Translations under genes and position numbers: made by a program
Shown here: positions 27,079 through 36,128 of the stretch, piece by piece
How the letters are laid out: each line of letters opens with the position of its first letter
Numbering within the stretch: position 1 is the first letter of the stretch
Notes under the pieces: model-generated
Database searches by the model: none
The model's input: only the letters and a program-made list of their open reading frames with translations
What the model was told of the DNA's origin: nothing
DNA from: Bacteroidota bacterium
GTDB taxonomy: Bacteria > Bacteroidota > Bacteroidia > Bacteroidales > Lentimicrobiaceae
Assembly (NCBI GenBank): GCA_009773455.1
Contig: WSXU01000009.1
Location: 147,229 to 211,228, forward strand
DNA: 64,000 nt
Reading direction: 5' to 3'

Positions 27079-28050
27079 ATGATGACTTACACGAATAACG
27101 GGATTTCAAATTTTGCCCTGATCGGAGCAGCCGGATATATTGCCCCCCGGCATATGAAAGCGATTAAAGAAACCGGGAACAGACTGATAACAGCCCTTGA
27201 CAAATACGACGGAGTCGGAATCATTGACAGTTACTTTCCTGAGGCAGACTTTTTCACTGAGCCTGAGCGCTTCGACCGGCACCTGGACAAACTTCGCCGC
27301 AAAGGAGATCATAAGATAGATTTTGTAAGCATCTGTTCACCCAACTATCTGCATGATGCCCACATCAGGCTCGCACTCCGGAACGGAGCAGATGCCATCT
27401 GTGAAAAGCCACTGGTACTGAATCCCTGGAATGTAGACGCACTGGCCGAAATTGAGAAAGAAACCGGTAAGCAGATTTACACCATTCTTCAGCTACGTCT
27501 TCACCCTGCCATTATCGCGTTGAAGCAAAGGATAGAAAACGGACCGGAAGATAAAATCTACGACATCGATCTGAGCTATATCACCAGCCGCGGGCGCTGG
27601 TATTTCATTTCATGGAAAGGTGAAAAGGAGAAATCGGGAGGTATTGCCACCAACATCGGTGTACATTTCTTTGATATGCTTTCCTGGATTTTCGGGGAGG
27701 TCGTAGATAACAAGGTCAACATTCTTGAACATGACAAAGCTGCCGGTTATCTGCAGCTGAAAAAAGCCAGGGTGAGGTGGTTTCTGAGTATCAATGAAGC
27801 AACACTGCCCGGAACAGTCAAAGACGCCGGGAAAAGGACTTTCAGATCGCTTACCATCGAAGGTGAAGAATTTGAGTTCAGCGAAGGGTTTACCGACCTG
27901 CATACCCGATCGTATGAAGACATCCTGGCAGGAGGAGGTTTTGGCCTTTCAGATGCCAGGCAAAGCATAGAAACAGTGTTTAATATCAGGAATGCCCAAC
28001 CGGCAGGTCTCACAGGAGATTACCATCCATTTTTAAAAACACTTTATTAA
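27079..28050 (+). CDS. wlbA: UDP-N-acetyl-2-amino-2-deoxy-D-glucuronate oxidase (WlbA/WbpB type)
   Basis: NAD-dependent Gfo/Idh/MocA oxidoreductase that oxidises C3 of UDP-GlcNAcA on the way to UDP-2,3-diacetamido-uronic acids for surface polysaccharide. The 323 residues resemble WbpB/WlbA along the whole length: FALIGAAGYIAPRHMKAI with the nucleotide-binding loop, VGIIDSYFPEADFFTEPERF, DFVSICSPNYLHDAHI, and the catalytic EKPLVLNPWNVDAL. The start could equally be the second Met. It lies 42 bp before the nucleotide-sugar dehydrogenase that would make its substrate. The aminotransferase, acetyltransferase and epimerase of the pathway are not in the window. Confidence 0.9.
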   Translation: MMTYTNNGISNFALIGAAGYIAPRHMKAIKETGNRLITALDKYDGVGIIDSYFPEADFFTEPERFDRHLDKLRRKGDHKIDFVSICSPNYLHDAHIRLALRNGADAICEKPLVLNPWNVDALAEIEKETGKQIYTILQLRLHPAIIALKQRIENGPEDKIYDIDLSYITSRGRWYFISWKGEKEKSGGIATNIGVHFFDMLSWIFGEVVDNKVNILEHDKAAGYLQLKKARVRWFLSINEATLPGTVKDAGKRTFRSLTIEGEEFEFSEGFTDLHTRSYEDILAGGGFGLSDARQSIETVFNIRNAQPAGLTGDYHPFLKTLY

Positions 28051-28092
28051 CAAGGTATTAGCAAACTTTTCAGATAAACAAAACATTTTTTT

Positions 28093-29352
28093 ATGAGCGA
28101 ATCAATAAATATTGGTGTCATCGGGCTCGGTTATGTTGGACTACCGCTTGCCGTTGAATTTGGTAAAAAATTTCCAGTGGTTGGTTTCGACATACACCAG
28201 CTGCGTGTAAACGAATTAAAGGCCGGTCATGACCGTACACTTGAAACATCGGATGAGGATTTGAAACTGGCTAAACTTTTAAAATACACAACCGATCTGG
28301 AGGAGATCAGGCCATGTAATTACTTTATAGTGACAGTGCCTACTCCAATTGACAAACATAAACGTCCTGATCTGACACCGTTGATCAAGGCTTCAGAATC
28401 TGTCGGAAAAGTATTGAAGAAGGGTGACATTGTAATTTATGAATCCACGGTTTACCCGGGGGCCACAGAAGAAGAATGTGTGCCTGTGCTGGAAAAATTC
28501 AGTGGATTGAAGTTCAATGTAGATTTTTATTGTGGATATTCGCCTGAACGTATTAACCCCGGCGATAAAGTCCATACAGTTACCAAAATTCTGAAGGTGA
28601 CTTCAGGATCCACACCTGAAGTTGCAAAGAAAGTTGATGACCTTTATAAAAGTATTATTACTGCCGGAACCTATATGGCATCGAGCCTGAAAGTTGCGGA
28701 AGCCGCGAAGGTTATCGAAAACTCACAACGCGACATCAACATTGCTTTCGTAAATGAGCTATCTCTGATTTTCAACAAAATAGGCATTGATACCCAGGAA
28801 GTACTTGCTGCGGCAGGAACCAAATGGAATTTTCTTAAGTTTTTCCCCGGTCTGGTAGGTGGTCATTGTATTGGTGTAGACCCGTATTACCTTACTTACA
28901 AAGCCCAGGAACTGGGGTATAATCCTGAAATCATCCTGGCCGGCAGGCGCCTGAACGACAATATGGGATTTTATGTTGCCAACAGGGTAATAAAAAAGAT
29001 GATTCAGAAAGGCCATACCATTGCCGGCAGCCGGGTACTGGTGCTGGGCATGACTTTTAAAGAAAACTGCCCCGATATCAGAAATTCCCGCGTTATTGAT
29101 GTGGTGTCTGAGTTTAACGAATATTCATGTAAGGTTGACGTTTACGACCCATGGGCTGATGCCGCTGAAGTGATGCATGAATATGGTGTTGCAATGGTTG
29201 CAAAACCGGGCACGGGATATGATGCCATCGTGCTGGCAGTGTCCCATAACGAGTTCAAAGAAATGGATATCAGATCATTCGGCAGGGATGATGCTGTTAT
29301 TTTTGATATTAAAGGATTACTCGATAAATCAATAATTGACGAGAGACTATAG
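28093..29352 (+). CDS. Nucleotide-sugar 6-dehydrogenase (TviB/WbpO/WbpA type)
   Basis: Oxidises UDP-N-acetylhexosamine twice at C6 to the uronic acid with 2 NAD. The 419 residues contain the N-terminal NAD domain ([19 protein letters not shown]), [15 protein letters not shown], the catalytic region with Lys and Asn ([20 protein letters not shown]), the nucleophile Cys in [15 protein letters not shown], and the C-terminal UDP-binding domain ([16 protein letters not shown]). The sequence is closest in style to Vi-antigen TviB and WbpO, which act on UDP-GlcNAc or UDP-GalNAc; with wlbA next door, UDP-GlcNAc is the likely substrate. Second gene of a two-gene unit closed by a strong terminator. Confidence 0.92.
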   Translation: MSESINIGVIGLGYVGLPLAVEFGKKFPVVGFDIHQLRVNELKAGHDRTLETSDEDLKLAKLLKYTTDLEEIRPCNYFIVTVPTPIDKHKRPDLTPLIKASESVGKVLKKGDIVIYESTVYPGATEEECVPVLEKFSGLKFNVDFYCGYSPERINPGDKVHTVTKILKVTSGSTPEVAKKVDDLYKSIITAGTYMASSLKVAEAAKVIENSQRDINIAFVNELSLIFNKIGIDTQEVLAAAGTKWNFLKFFPGLVGGHCIGVDPYYLTYKAQELGYNPEIILAGRRLNDNMGFYVANRVIKKMIQKGHTIAGSRVLVLGMTFKENCPDIRNSRVIDVVSEFNEYSCKVDVYDPWADAAEVMHEYGVAMVAKPGTGYDAIVLAVSHNEFKEMDIRSFGRDDAVIFDIKGLLDKSIIDERL

Positions 29353-29380
29353 GTCTTATCTCATCAGATTGTATCTCATC

Positions 29381-29420
29381 AAAAAAAAGTGGCCGGAATG
29401 AAAACCCGGCCACTTTTTTT
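29381..29420. terminator. Bidirectional terminator between the dehydrogenase and OsmC genes
   Basis: Stem GTGGCCGG / CCGGCCAC (loop about nine bases) flanked by eight A and seven T, between two convergent genes. Confidence 0.9.
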
Positions 29421-29440
29421 ACCCTGCCGCCAATGCATGA

Positions 29441-29830
29441 TTATCCGATCTCAGCTGTCACGGTCATGGCCGGTGGAGTGTGTAAATGGCGTTTAACTGC
29501 GCAAAGGTTCGCTGCATTGATCACAGCATCCTTATACTTTTCAGGAAATGATGAAGGCAGAAAAATACGGATGTCGATGTTTGTAATCATATGGGTAGCC
29601 GGATCAAATTTCATATCCTGCTCCAGGTGGATACCTTCAGTCGGAATATTGCGCTGATCGCAGAAAGACCTGACGAATATTCCGGCACAAGTGCCTAGCG
29701 ATGCCAGAAAAAGATCAAACGGGGCAGGTGCCGAACCTTCACCTCCTACCCTTTCAGGTTGATCGGTTACTATACGATGACCGTTGAATTCGGCGATTAC
29801 TTTCTTTTTGCCTTCAAATGTGATTTTCAT
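29441..29830 (-). CDS. OsmC-family peroxide-reducing protein
   Basis: A 129-residue OsmC/Ohr-like protein, in which two cysteines reduce organic peroxides. The first is in ASLGTCAGIFVRSFC (Cys48) and the second in AANLCAVKRHLH (Cys110), at the family's usual distance; GEGSAPAPFDLFLASLGTC is the conserved active-site helix. It belongs to the YhfA-like OsmC subgroup rather than to Ohr. A role in oxidative protection would suit an organism with oxygen-sensitive hydrogenase and PFOR, but regulation cannot be seen. The downstream neighbour is convergent and the upstream gene, 110 bp away, is the SpoIIE phosphatase. Confidence 0.88.
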   Translation of the reverse strand: MKITFEGKKKVIAEFNGHRIVTDQPERVGGEGSAPAPFDLFLASLGTCAGIFVRSFCDQRNIPTEGIHLEQDMKFDPATHMITNIDIRIFLPSSFPEKYKDAVINAANLCAVKRHLHTPPAMTVTAEIG

Positions 29831-29939
29831 GGTATGATTGTGTTGTGGTTTCAGGATTTAATGTTTTAAGGATAATGATTTCCGGAAACTTTAATCATGT
29901 TATCATCCCTGAAAAATCAATCCGAAACAGATATAAAAG

Positions 29940-31121
29940 CTATATAAAGGTAACCTTAACCTCTTTCAGAAATTTCTCCTCAAGCAGACGGGCGATTCGT
30001 TTAACCACCGTACGCCTGATTTCAAGCTCTACCGGAAGGCTCGGATCCTGGTGTGCAATGTTGATCCTGGTGCCGATGATAAAATGTATTTCATCGCTTT
30101 CAATCAGCATCTTTACAATTCTGTCGGCAGGACCTTTGGTCAGTCGGGTACTGTTATTGTATGTCTTGAGAATTTCCGTAACCTTTCCCAGGGTAAGAAT
30201 CCCCTCGGTTACAAGATCGATGCCATCCATCATCGAAATGGGCGGCAGATCCGGATCGTCAAAATCGAAGGAATCCTCAATATGCCTGTTCAGTTCCCTT
30301 GAGATGATATCGGCTGTAGTTGCCCCGCAGACAATCTTCCTGCCTTCAAATTCTTCAACAATTTTAGCCAGTTTGCTGTCGTTGTGATCCTCGAAAGGGG
30401 GTCCTGTACACACCAGCATTCGCCTTGGATTTCTGAAATATATCACCCCGCAGCTTGTATCATCCTTCGACAGATAACCATCATTCACATGGGCAAGGTT
30501 CACCACCTTATGGGATAGCTGGAGTGCTGAAATCTCCGGTTCATGGTTAACCAGTTCAGACACATACTGGGCTACATTGTCGCGGCCCCAGCCAAACAGG
30601 TATTTCCCACCGAGACCGGATTGGGCAACTCCATCGCTGAAAAAGACGATCCTGTCTTCCTTTTCAGGTGTAAACTCACAACTCTTCAGCTCTTTCCCGG
30701 CATTTTTCTCACCGCTGAGCATTACACATGTCCATTCGGGTTCATAAATCTCGGTGCCACGCATAATAACAGCCTGCGGGTTGTCATATTCAAGTATCCT
30801 TACCTTTCCGTCAAATTCAATATCTATGATCGTAAAGGTTGAATAACTCATTTTACGTTCACTGCACACCGGAAGGGTATTCATAATGATTTCGGCGATG
30901 CGGTTGACCTCCTTATGTTCCAGTGTGAAATTCAGGGCCATTGTAGCAGTAAGGGTTGCAAGCATGTTTGCTTTCACACCGTGACCCATTCCATCCGACA
31001 GGACGGCTATAATCCTGTTCTCTTCATTGATTCGTCTCGATAGAAAAACATCGCCACAAATCCTTGATTCATGATGAAATTTTAATTCCGCGTTAACTTC
31101 GATGTAAAACCTGTTATCCAT
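29940..31121 (-). CDS. SpoIIE-type PP2C serine phosphatase of the hydrogenase sensor module
   Basis: A 393-residue PP2C-like phosphatase. The metal-binding aspartates are visible in VLSDGMGHGVKANMLA and VFFSDGVAQSGLGGKYLFG; the late SKDDTSCGVIYF carries the final acidic pair. A C-terminal extension of about 150 residues (from PPFEDHNDSKLAK) has no motif that I recognise. It starts 8 bp after the stop of the sensory hydrogenase gene, so both are made together. In anaerobes this pairing (phosphatase-linked sensory [FeFe]-hydrogenase) is thought to convert a hydrogen or redox signal into dephosphorylation of a target. The target is not encoded in the window in an obvious way. Confidence 0.88.
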   Translation of the reverse strand: MDNRFYIEVNAELKFHHESRICGDVFLSRRINEENRIIAVLSDGMGHGVKANMLATLTATMALNFTLEHKEVNRIAEIIMNTLPVCSERKMSYSTFTIIDIEFDGKVRILEYDNPQAVIMRGTEIYEPEWTCVMLSGEKNAGKELKSCEFTPEKEDRIVFFSDGVAQSGLGGKYLFGWGRDNVAQYVSELVNHEPEISALQLSHKVVNLAHVNDGYLSKDDTSCGVIYFRNPRRMLVCTGPPFEDHNDSKLAKIVEEFEGRKIVCGATTADIISRELNRHIEDSFDFDDPDLPPISMMDGIDLVTEGILTLGKVTEILKTYNNSTRLTKGPADRIVKMLIESDEIHFIIGTRINIAHQDPSLPVELEIRRTVVKRIARLLEEKFLKEVKVTFI

Positions 31122-31129
31122 CGGATCAT

Positions 31130-32992
31130 CTACTTTTTGCCTGCCTTATGGGATTCAATGATGGAATTGAGCATTCGTTCCGTTTTTGCGGCTCCTTCGC
31201 CCAAAAGGAAAGCTATTTTCTGCACCAGGTCGAGGTTTTCATCAATCACTTCGGTTACCCTGTTGATTACTTCCTCCTTTCTTACTTCAGGAAGATACAT
31301 ATCGCGCAGCACAGCACCGGCTATTTTGCCTTTTTTGATTGAGAAAACTGAAACATTGAGTAGCTTATCACCCAGATGAACATCCTTGTTCACCAGGTTC
31401 TCATTGTTGGATATTACAGCAGAAAAGAGTTTATAGAACTGGAACGGAAGCAGGGTTTTTATGTCGGCACCCACTAGACCGGGAATAATTTCATTGACTT
31501 CAGCAGCATCTTCACCGAGTATATTGATAAAGCTCTGGTTCGATTCAATCACTTTCAGATTTGCATCAACAATCACGATGGCGCTGGGAAGTTTCTGGAG
31601 CATGGTTGAGGTACGCTCGAGTGCTTCCTGAGCCAGTTGCTGCTCATGACGCGCCTTCTTTTCCGATTCCATCAGAGCATCCTGTGTGCGGCCGAGTTTT
31701 TCGTTTGTAAGCTTCAGTGTCTTGATAAAGTCGTGCTTACTTCTCAGTGAGTACGTAATGCACATGTCGGTCTTAGTCAATCCCTGTGCCACTGCCTTGG
31801 CAAAATCGCGGCAGGATTCGTAACCGCAGGCTCCGCATCCCAGTTTGTCTTCAGTATTTATTTTACCAATGACTTTGAGGATTTCTTCCGTTTTCTCTTC
31901 GGAAGGCAGAGGCAACCGCTGATCATCCGTCTCAATCACAGCCCTGAAATCCGTCATGGAAACATGTTTCTTACAGGCTTTCTGCCATGTCTTCACATCA
32001 AAGTTCTTCAGCTTTTTATTGGCGTAATCGGTAACAAGTGTTTTCCGGGCATATTTTTTCCCTCCGTGGGAAGTGCCGGGCCCCATCAGGCAGCCTTCGC
32101 AGTAAAACAGGTTAAAATGCTTGCGGATAAAGTCGATGGAAGATTCAAATTCACGGATGGATTCCAGTACATTTTCCTTGCCTTCGGCGGTGATGATGCT
32201 TCCCTGCATCAGGTCCTCACTCAGGTTGGCAGCCTGCAGTATTCCATTGCTGATTGAATAGAGAGATCCCTTATATCCGAGTGGCGGATCAAAATCAGAA
32301 TATTCAACTGTACTTTCCTTAATCCCCATTTCATTAAAAAGCCTGCGCAACTCAACAAAGGTCAATACAGCATCCACCCTTGAGTTGCCTTCATATCTGA
32401 GCGCCTCATCCTTGGCCCCAATGCAGGGACCGATATACACAACCTTTACCTCATTACCATACAATTGGCGCGAAAGCTGTGCCGAGGCAATCATGGGTGT
32501 AATCACCGGAGCCAGATTGTCGATGATCTCCGGATGGAATTTTTCAATCAAAGAGATCACCGGCGGACAATTCGCAGTAATGTAATATCTGCCCATGAAG
32601 TTTGTAAACAGATCGTGATACTGTTCAGCGACCATATCCACACCAAAGGAAGCTTCGTTCACATAGGCAAACCCAAGTTCCCTGATCATCCTGACAAATT
32701 TGCGGTAATCGGTAATGTCATCAAACTCACCCGAAATGCTTGGGGCAACAATCGCAACAACTTTTTCACCGGACGAAAGAATGGCCTTTGTTTCTTCACA
32801 ACCATCGCGGTATTCAATGGCAAGGGGGGCGCAAACCTGAAGGCAGGAGCCACAGCCGATACACCTGTCGTGAATCACTACAGGTGCTTCCATATTTGAC
32901 CTGACCTGAATTGCATTCACAGGGCAGGCCCTGACGCATGCAAAGCAGATCTTGCATTTTTCAGAATCAATTGTGATGAGTGGAGGTTTCAT
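31130..32992 (-). CDS. hydS: Sensory [FeFe]-hydrogenase-like protein with PAS domain (HydS, phosphatase-linked)
   Basis: A 620-residue putative hydrogen/redox sensor. Order of domains: two [4Fe-4S] motifs (CKICFACVRACP, CIGCGSCLQVCA); an H-cluster domain with the shortened motifs of sensory enzymes, L1 TANCPPV, L2 GPCIGAKDE and L3 CEGCLMGPG; a further Fe-S domain (CGACGYESCRDF ... DMC); a coiled coil; and a PAS domain (IVIVDANLKVIESNQSF). The TSCCP motif of catalytic enzymes is absent, Asn replacing the proton-relay Cys, as expected for a low-turnover sensor. It is encoded between a [2Fe-2S] protein and the SpoIIE phosphatase, so its output is presumably phosphatase control. Signal and target are inferred. 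Confidence 0.9.
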   Translation of the reverse strand: MKPPLITIDSEKCKICFACVRACPVNAIQVRSNMEAPVVIHDRCIGCGSCLQVCAPLAIEYRDGCEETKAILSSGEKVVAIVAPSISGEFDDITDYRKFVRMIRELGFAYVNEASFGVDMVAEQYHDLFTNFMGRYYITANCPPVISLIEKFHPEIIDNLAPVITPMIASAQLSRQLYGNEVKVVYIGPCIGAKDEALRYEGNSRVDAVLTFVELRRLFNEMGIKESTVEYSDFDPPLGYKGSLYSISNGILQAANLSEDLMQGSIITAEGKENVLESIREFESSIDFIRKHFNLFYCEGCLMGPGTSHGGKKYARKTLVTDYANKKLKNFDVKTWQKACKKHVSMTDFRAVIETDDQRLPLPSEEKTEEILKVIGKINTEDKLGCGACGYESCRDFAKAVAQGLTKTDMCITYSLRSKHDFIKTLKLTNEKLGRTQDALMESEKKARHEQQLAQEALERTSTMLQKLPSAIVIVDANLKVIESNQSFINILGEDAAEVNEIIPGLVGADIKTLLPFQFYKLFSAVISNNENLVNKDVHLGDKLLNVSVFSIKKGKIAGAVLRDMYLPEVRKEEVINRVTEVIDENLDLVQKIAFLLGEGAAKTERMLNSIIESHKAGKK

Positions 32993-33172
32993 CGTTCCGT
33001 TTCTTAAGACTCCGGTGTTGCTTTATTGCAGATTCCGGAATCTGAATGAATCAATCAGAATGGCTGATCAATCAGAATATCATCAGAAATTAAAAATCCA
33101 TTTTCATTTTGTTGAATGCTTCCAGTAAATTCAGGGAATATCTGTTCTCAAGAAACAGATTATAGCGTTGGA

Positions 33173-33436
33173 TCAAAGAACAGATGACACCGGCCCAAAA
33201 ATTTCGTTCAGTATCATCCTCACCCTTTCCTCATTCAGCTGCTGATATTCCCTGCCATCAATACTCATGAGCGGCCCCTTATCACAACTGCTGAAACAAT
33301 GTGCCCCGTGAAAGTGAACAAGGTGCCTCAGGTTATTCTCATTCAGGTATTGCTCAATAACCCTGACCAGTACCTTATTCCCCCTGGAGAAACAGGAACT
33401 ACCCAGACAAATCTGAATATCAACTTTTTGCTCCAT
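33173..33436 (-). CDS. Small [2Fe-2S] thioredoxin-like ferredoxin (NuoE-like domain)
   Basis: An 87-residue protein of the thioredoxin-like [2Fe-2S] fold, with CLGSSC near the N-terminus and HCFSSCDKGP about 40 residues later, the four expected ligands. The frame can be extended to a TTG at 33478, but ATG 33436 (MEQKVDIQICLGSSC) gives the usual start. It is the first gene of the leftward sensory module (180 bp before HydS), so it probably carries electrons to or from the sensory hydrogenase. It diverges from the structural hydrogenase genes, sharing their 255-bp regulatory region. Confidence 0.85.
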   Translation of the reverse strand: MEQKVDIQICLGSSCFSRGNKVLVRVIEQYLNENNLRHLVHFHGAHCFSSCDKGPLMSIDGREYQQLNEERVRMILNEIFGPVSSVL

Positions 33437-33537
33437 TTCAATCTTCGACTTTGGTTGCCATTCATTTATCCTCTTCAAACCAGCAAAACCTGAGCGGAAT
33501 CGTCAATGGTTCCGGCTCATCCCTTATTCAGACAGAA

Positions 33538-33545
33538 CAAAAATA
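33538..33545 (-). promoter_or_regulatory. Putative -7 element of the leftward sensor operon
   Basis: CAAAAATA on the plus strand reads TATTTTTG leftward (TAnnTTTG). It lies about 100 bp upstream of the [2Fe-2S] protein start and 38 bp from the Rex-type palindrome. No good -33 TTG is present. Confidence 0.3.
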
Positions 33546-33582
33546 GTATTTTTTGATAAAAATATCTGTTAAAGGAATAACA

Positions 33583-33600
33583 TTGTTATAAAAATAACAG
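33583..33600. promoter_or_regulatory. Candidate Rex operator in the divergent hydrogenase promoter region
   Basis: TTGTTATAAAAATAACAG is a nearly perfect palindrome (TGTTAT-AAAA-ATAACA) that closely fits the clostridial/Thermotoga-type Rex site TTGTTAA-N4-TTAACAA. It lies between the leftward sensor module and the rightward structural genes, 92 bp before hydC, and a rex gene is in the same cluster. This suggests that high NADH/NAD releases Rex and switches on hydrogenase expression. Binding is inferred from sequence only. Confidence 0.6.
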
Positions 33601-33691
33601 TAATTTTATCAGCGATTTTCTTCACCGGATAAATCCGGCAATCGTTTTTGCAAAGATAGTATTACTTTAAAACACTGAACCTGCGCTATTC

Positions 33692-34156
33692 ATGTCAGAT
33701 AAAATAGATGAGATCATAAAAAACCATATGAATGTTCAGCGCGACAGTCTGTTACCACTGTTGCAGGAAATTCAGAATGAGCTGGGTTATCTTTCGGAAG
33801 AATCGATCAACCGCATCGGACGGTCGCTGAATCTGCCCACGAGTAAAATTTATGGTGTGGCTACTTTTTATGATCAGTTCCGTTTTGAGCCCAAAGGAAC
33901 TTTTCACTTTCGCATCTGCCACGGAACTGCCTGCCATATTGAGAAATCTGCCAGGATCATTCAGGAAGCTGAAAGGCTCCTCAAAATCAGGCAGGGGCAG
34001 ACCACCCGCGATGGTATGTTCAGCATTGAAGTGGTCAACTGTATGGGAGCCTGTGGGTTGTCACCTGTGATATCAGTCAATGAAAAATATTATCATGGGA
34101 TTCAACCCCGTGATTTAAAAGAGATCATTGAAACCTGCAAAGCAAAAACCGTTTAA
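33692..34156 (+). CDS. hydC: NADH-dependent [FeFe]-hydrogenase gamma subunit (NuoE-like)
   Basis: The 154-residue [2Fe-2S] subunit of a trimeric hydrogenase, homologous to complex I NuoE. An N-terminal helical part (DSLLPLLQEIQNELGYLSEE) precedes a thioredoxin-like domain with ligands in CHGTACHIEKS and CMGACGLSPV. Length and spacing are typical. It is the first gene of the rightward hydrogenase series; hydB starts 1 bp after its stop codon. The complex is expected to bifurcate or confurcate electrons between NADH, ferredoxin and hydrogen, which suits a cell that makes reduced ferredoxin with PFOR. Confidence 0.93.
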   Translation: MSDKIDEIIKNHMNVQRDSLLPLLQEIQNELGYLSEESINRIGRSLNLPTSKIYGVATFYDQFRFEPKGTFHFRICHGTACHIEKSARIIQEAERLLKIRQGQTTRDGMFSIEVVNCMGACGLSPVISVNEKYYHGIQPRDLKEIIETCKAKTV

Positions 34157-34157
34157 C

Positions 34158-36104
34158 ATGACTGTGTCGAACCCTTATACAACTGTCAGGCTCAGGGACA
34201 TCCTGCTGTTGAATCAGCAACCGGAAAATGCTGAGGCTTTTGAAGAGTATCTGAGTCTGCTGAAACGTGATGCTGTTGAGCGACCTGTTATTTTTGTAGG
34301 AACCGGTACCTGCGGAATGATTGCTGGTGCAGGTGAAACCCTTCAGGCAATCAGAACCTACCTTGATGAAAAGGAAATTGAAGCCGAAGTTGTTGAAGTA
34401 GGTTGTATTGGTTTTTGCGTTCATGAGCCGCTTGTAGATGTTCAGCTTCCCGGGAAGAGGCGTATTTCATTCTCAAAGATTACCCGGGCAAAAGTAGAAC
34501 CTTTGCTGGACGATATACTGAATACAGTTGTACCTGATGAAAACGTTCTTGGTCAGTATTCCCATCCGCATCATGAAGCATGGGACAATGTACGCCTGTT
34601 AGGCGAAATGCCGTTCTTCAGACTTCAAAACCGGCTCGTCCTCAGAAATTGCGGCATTGTCAATCCATTCTCTATTGAAGAATTTATTGTTCGTGGCGGT
34701 TATAAATCACTGACCCGCGTTTTACGCAATTACTCATCCGATAAAGTCTGTGAAATCATAGAAGACAGCGGTCTCAGGGGCCGTGGCGGTGGTGGTTTTC
34801 CGACCGGTAAAAAGTGGAAAACGGCATTGAACACCCCGGGCGACGAAAGGTTTATGATCTGTAACGGCGATGAAAGTGATCCGGGCGCATTTATGGATCG
34901 TTCGCTGTTTGAAGGCGATCCACATAAAATCATCGAAGGCGTTGCCATTGCAGCTTATGCGATCAATGCACGTAAAGCATACATCTATGTAAGGGCTGAA
35001 TACACCCTTGCGGTTGAGCGACTAAGGCTGGCCATTCAACAGGCTACAGATGCCGGACTGCTGGGTCATAACATCCTTAACAGCGGTTACAGCCTGACGA
35101 TACAGGTTCGCGAAGGCGCAGGCGCATTTGTCTGCGGTGAAGAAACCGCGCTGATCTCCAGTATTGAAGGCAAACGTGGCACACCCAGGCCAAAACCACC
35201 ATTCCCCGCATCCCGGGGTCTTTTTGGCAAACCTACCGTTGTAAACAATGTGGAAACACTCGCCAATATTCCTGCAATAATGGAACACGGCCCGGCATGG
35301 TTTGCAGGCATCGGAACCAGTTCAAGCAAAGGGACGAAGGTATTTGCCCTGGCAGGAAAGATAAATACAACCGGACTGATTGAAGTGACCATGGGTACTT
35401 CGCTCAAAGACCTTATTTATCACATTGCCGGCGGCATCAGGGATGGGAAGCAGATCAAAGCCGTTCAGCTGGGCGGCCCCTCAGGCAGTTGTTTACCGGA
35501 ACAAAGCCTCGACGTTAAAATTGATTATGAAGCCCTGGTTGAAGCCGGAACGATCATGGGATCGGGTGGACTGGTGGTGATGGATGAAGACACCTGTATG
35601 GTGGATATTGCCAGTTTCTTTACCGACTTTCTGCAGCGCGAAAGCTGCGGCAAGTGTATTCCATGCCGTGAAGGATCGAGACGAATGCATGAGATACTGG
35701 AAAACATCACCCGGCGTCCGGTAAATGAAACAGGACATGAAACACTTGAACGGTTCAAGGGTGTGATGCAACTGGGCAATCTGGCAGAGGTTATCAGGGA
35801 TACCTCATTGTGTGGTCTGGGGCAGACGGCACCAAATCCCCTGATCAGCGCCCTCAAATACTTCAGGGAGGAATTCGAGGAACATATTTTTGACCGTAAA
35901 TGCAGGGCCGGGGTGTGCAAAGACCTGAAGGTTTACTACATTGATATTGAAAAGTGCAACGGCTGCACTGTCTGTGCAAAAAAATGCCCGACTACAGCCA
36001 TCATCGGATCACCGCGCAATCCTCATTTTATCATTGAAGATAAATGTACCGGTTGTGGTATCTGCTATGATGTATGCAAATTTGTTGCTGTATTTGTCAG
36101 ATAA
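34158..36104 (+). CDS. hydB: NADH-dependent [FeFe]-hydrogenase beta subunit (NuoF-like, diaphorase)
   Basis: The 648-residue flavin subunit that exchanges electrons with NADH. In order: an N-terminal thioredoxin-like domain, the FMN/NADH domain (LRGRGGGGFPTGKKW, NGDESDPGAFMDR), an SLBB domain, the NuoF [4Fe-4S] motif (ESCGKCIPCREGSRRM with the distant Cys in SLCGLGQ), and two C-terminal [4Fe-4S] motifs (CNGCTVCAKKCP, CTGCGICYDVC). The N-terminal domain shows only three cysteines (GTGTCGM, VGCIGFC), so its [2Fe-2S] cluster may be missing. ATG 34158 is preferred over 34128, which would overlap hydC by 29 bp. It forms a complex with HydA and HydC. Confidence 0.93.
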   Translation: MTVSNPYTTVRLRDILLLNQQPENAEAFEEYLSLLKRDAVERPVIFVGTGTCGMIAGAGETLQAIRTYLDEKEIEAEVVEVGCIGFCVHEPLVDVQLPGKRRISFSKITRAKVEPLLDDILNTVVPDENVLGQYSHPHHEAWDNVRLLGEMPFFRLQNRLVLRNCGIVNPFSIEEFIVRGGYKSLTRVLRNYSSDKVCEIIEDSGLRGRGGGGFPTGKKWKTALNTPGDERFMICNGDESDPGAFMDRSLFEGDPHKIIEGVAIAAYAINARKAYIYVRAEYTLAVERLRLAIQQATDAGLLGHNILNSGYSLTIQVREGAGAFVCGEETALISSIEGKRGTPRPKPPFPASRGLFGKPTVVNNVETLANIPAIMEHGPAWFAGIGTSSSKGTKVFALAGKINTTGLIEVTMGTSLKDLIYHIAGGIRDGKQIKAVQLGGPSGSCLPEQSLDVKIDYEALVEAGTIMGSGGLVVMDEDTCMVDIASFFTDFLQRESCGKCIPCREGSRRMHEILENITRRPVNETGHETLERFKGVMQLGNLAEVIRDTSLCGLGQTAPNPLISALKYFREEFEEHIFDRKCRAGVCKDLKVYYIDIEKCNGCTVCAKKCPTTAIIGSPRNPHFIIEDKCTGCGICYDVCKFVAVFVR

Positions 36105-36128
36105 TCTCAAAGTCAAAGAAGCCAGAAC

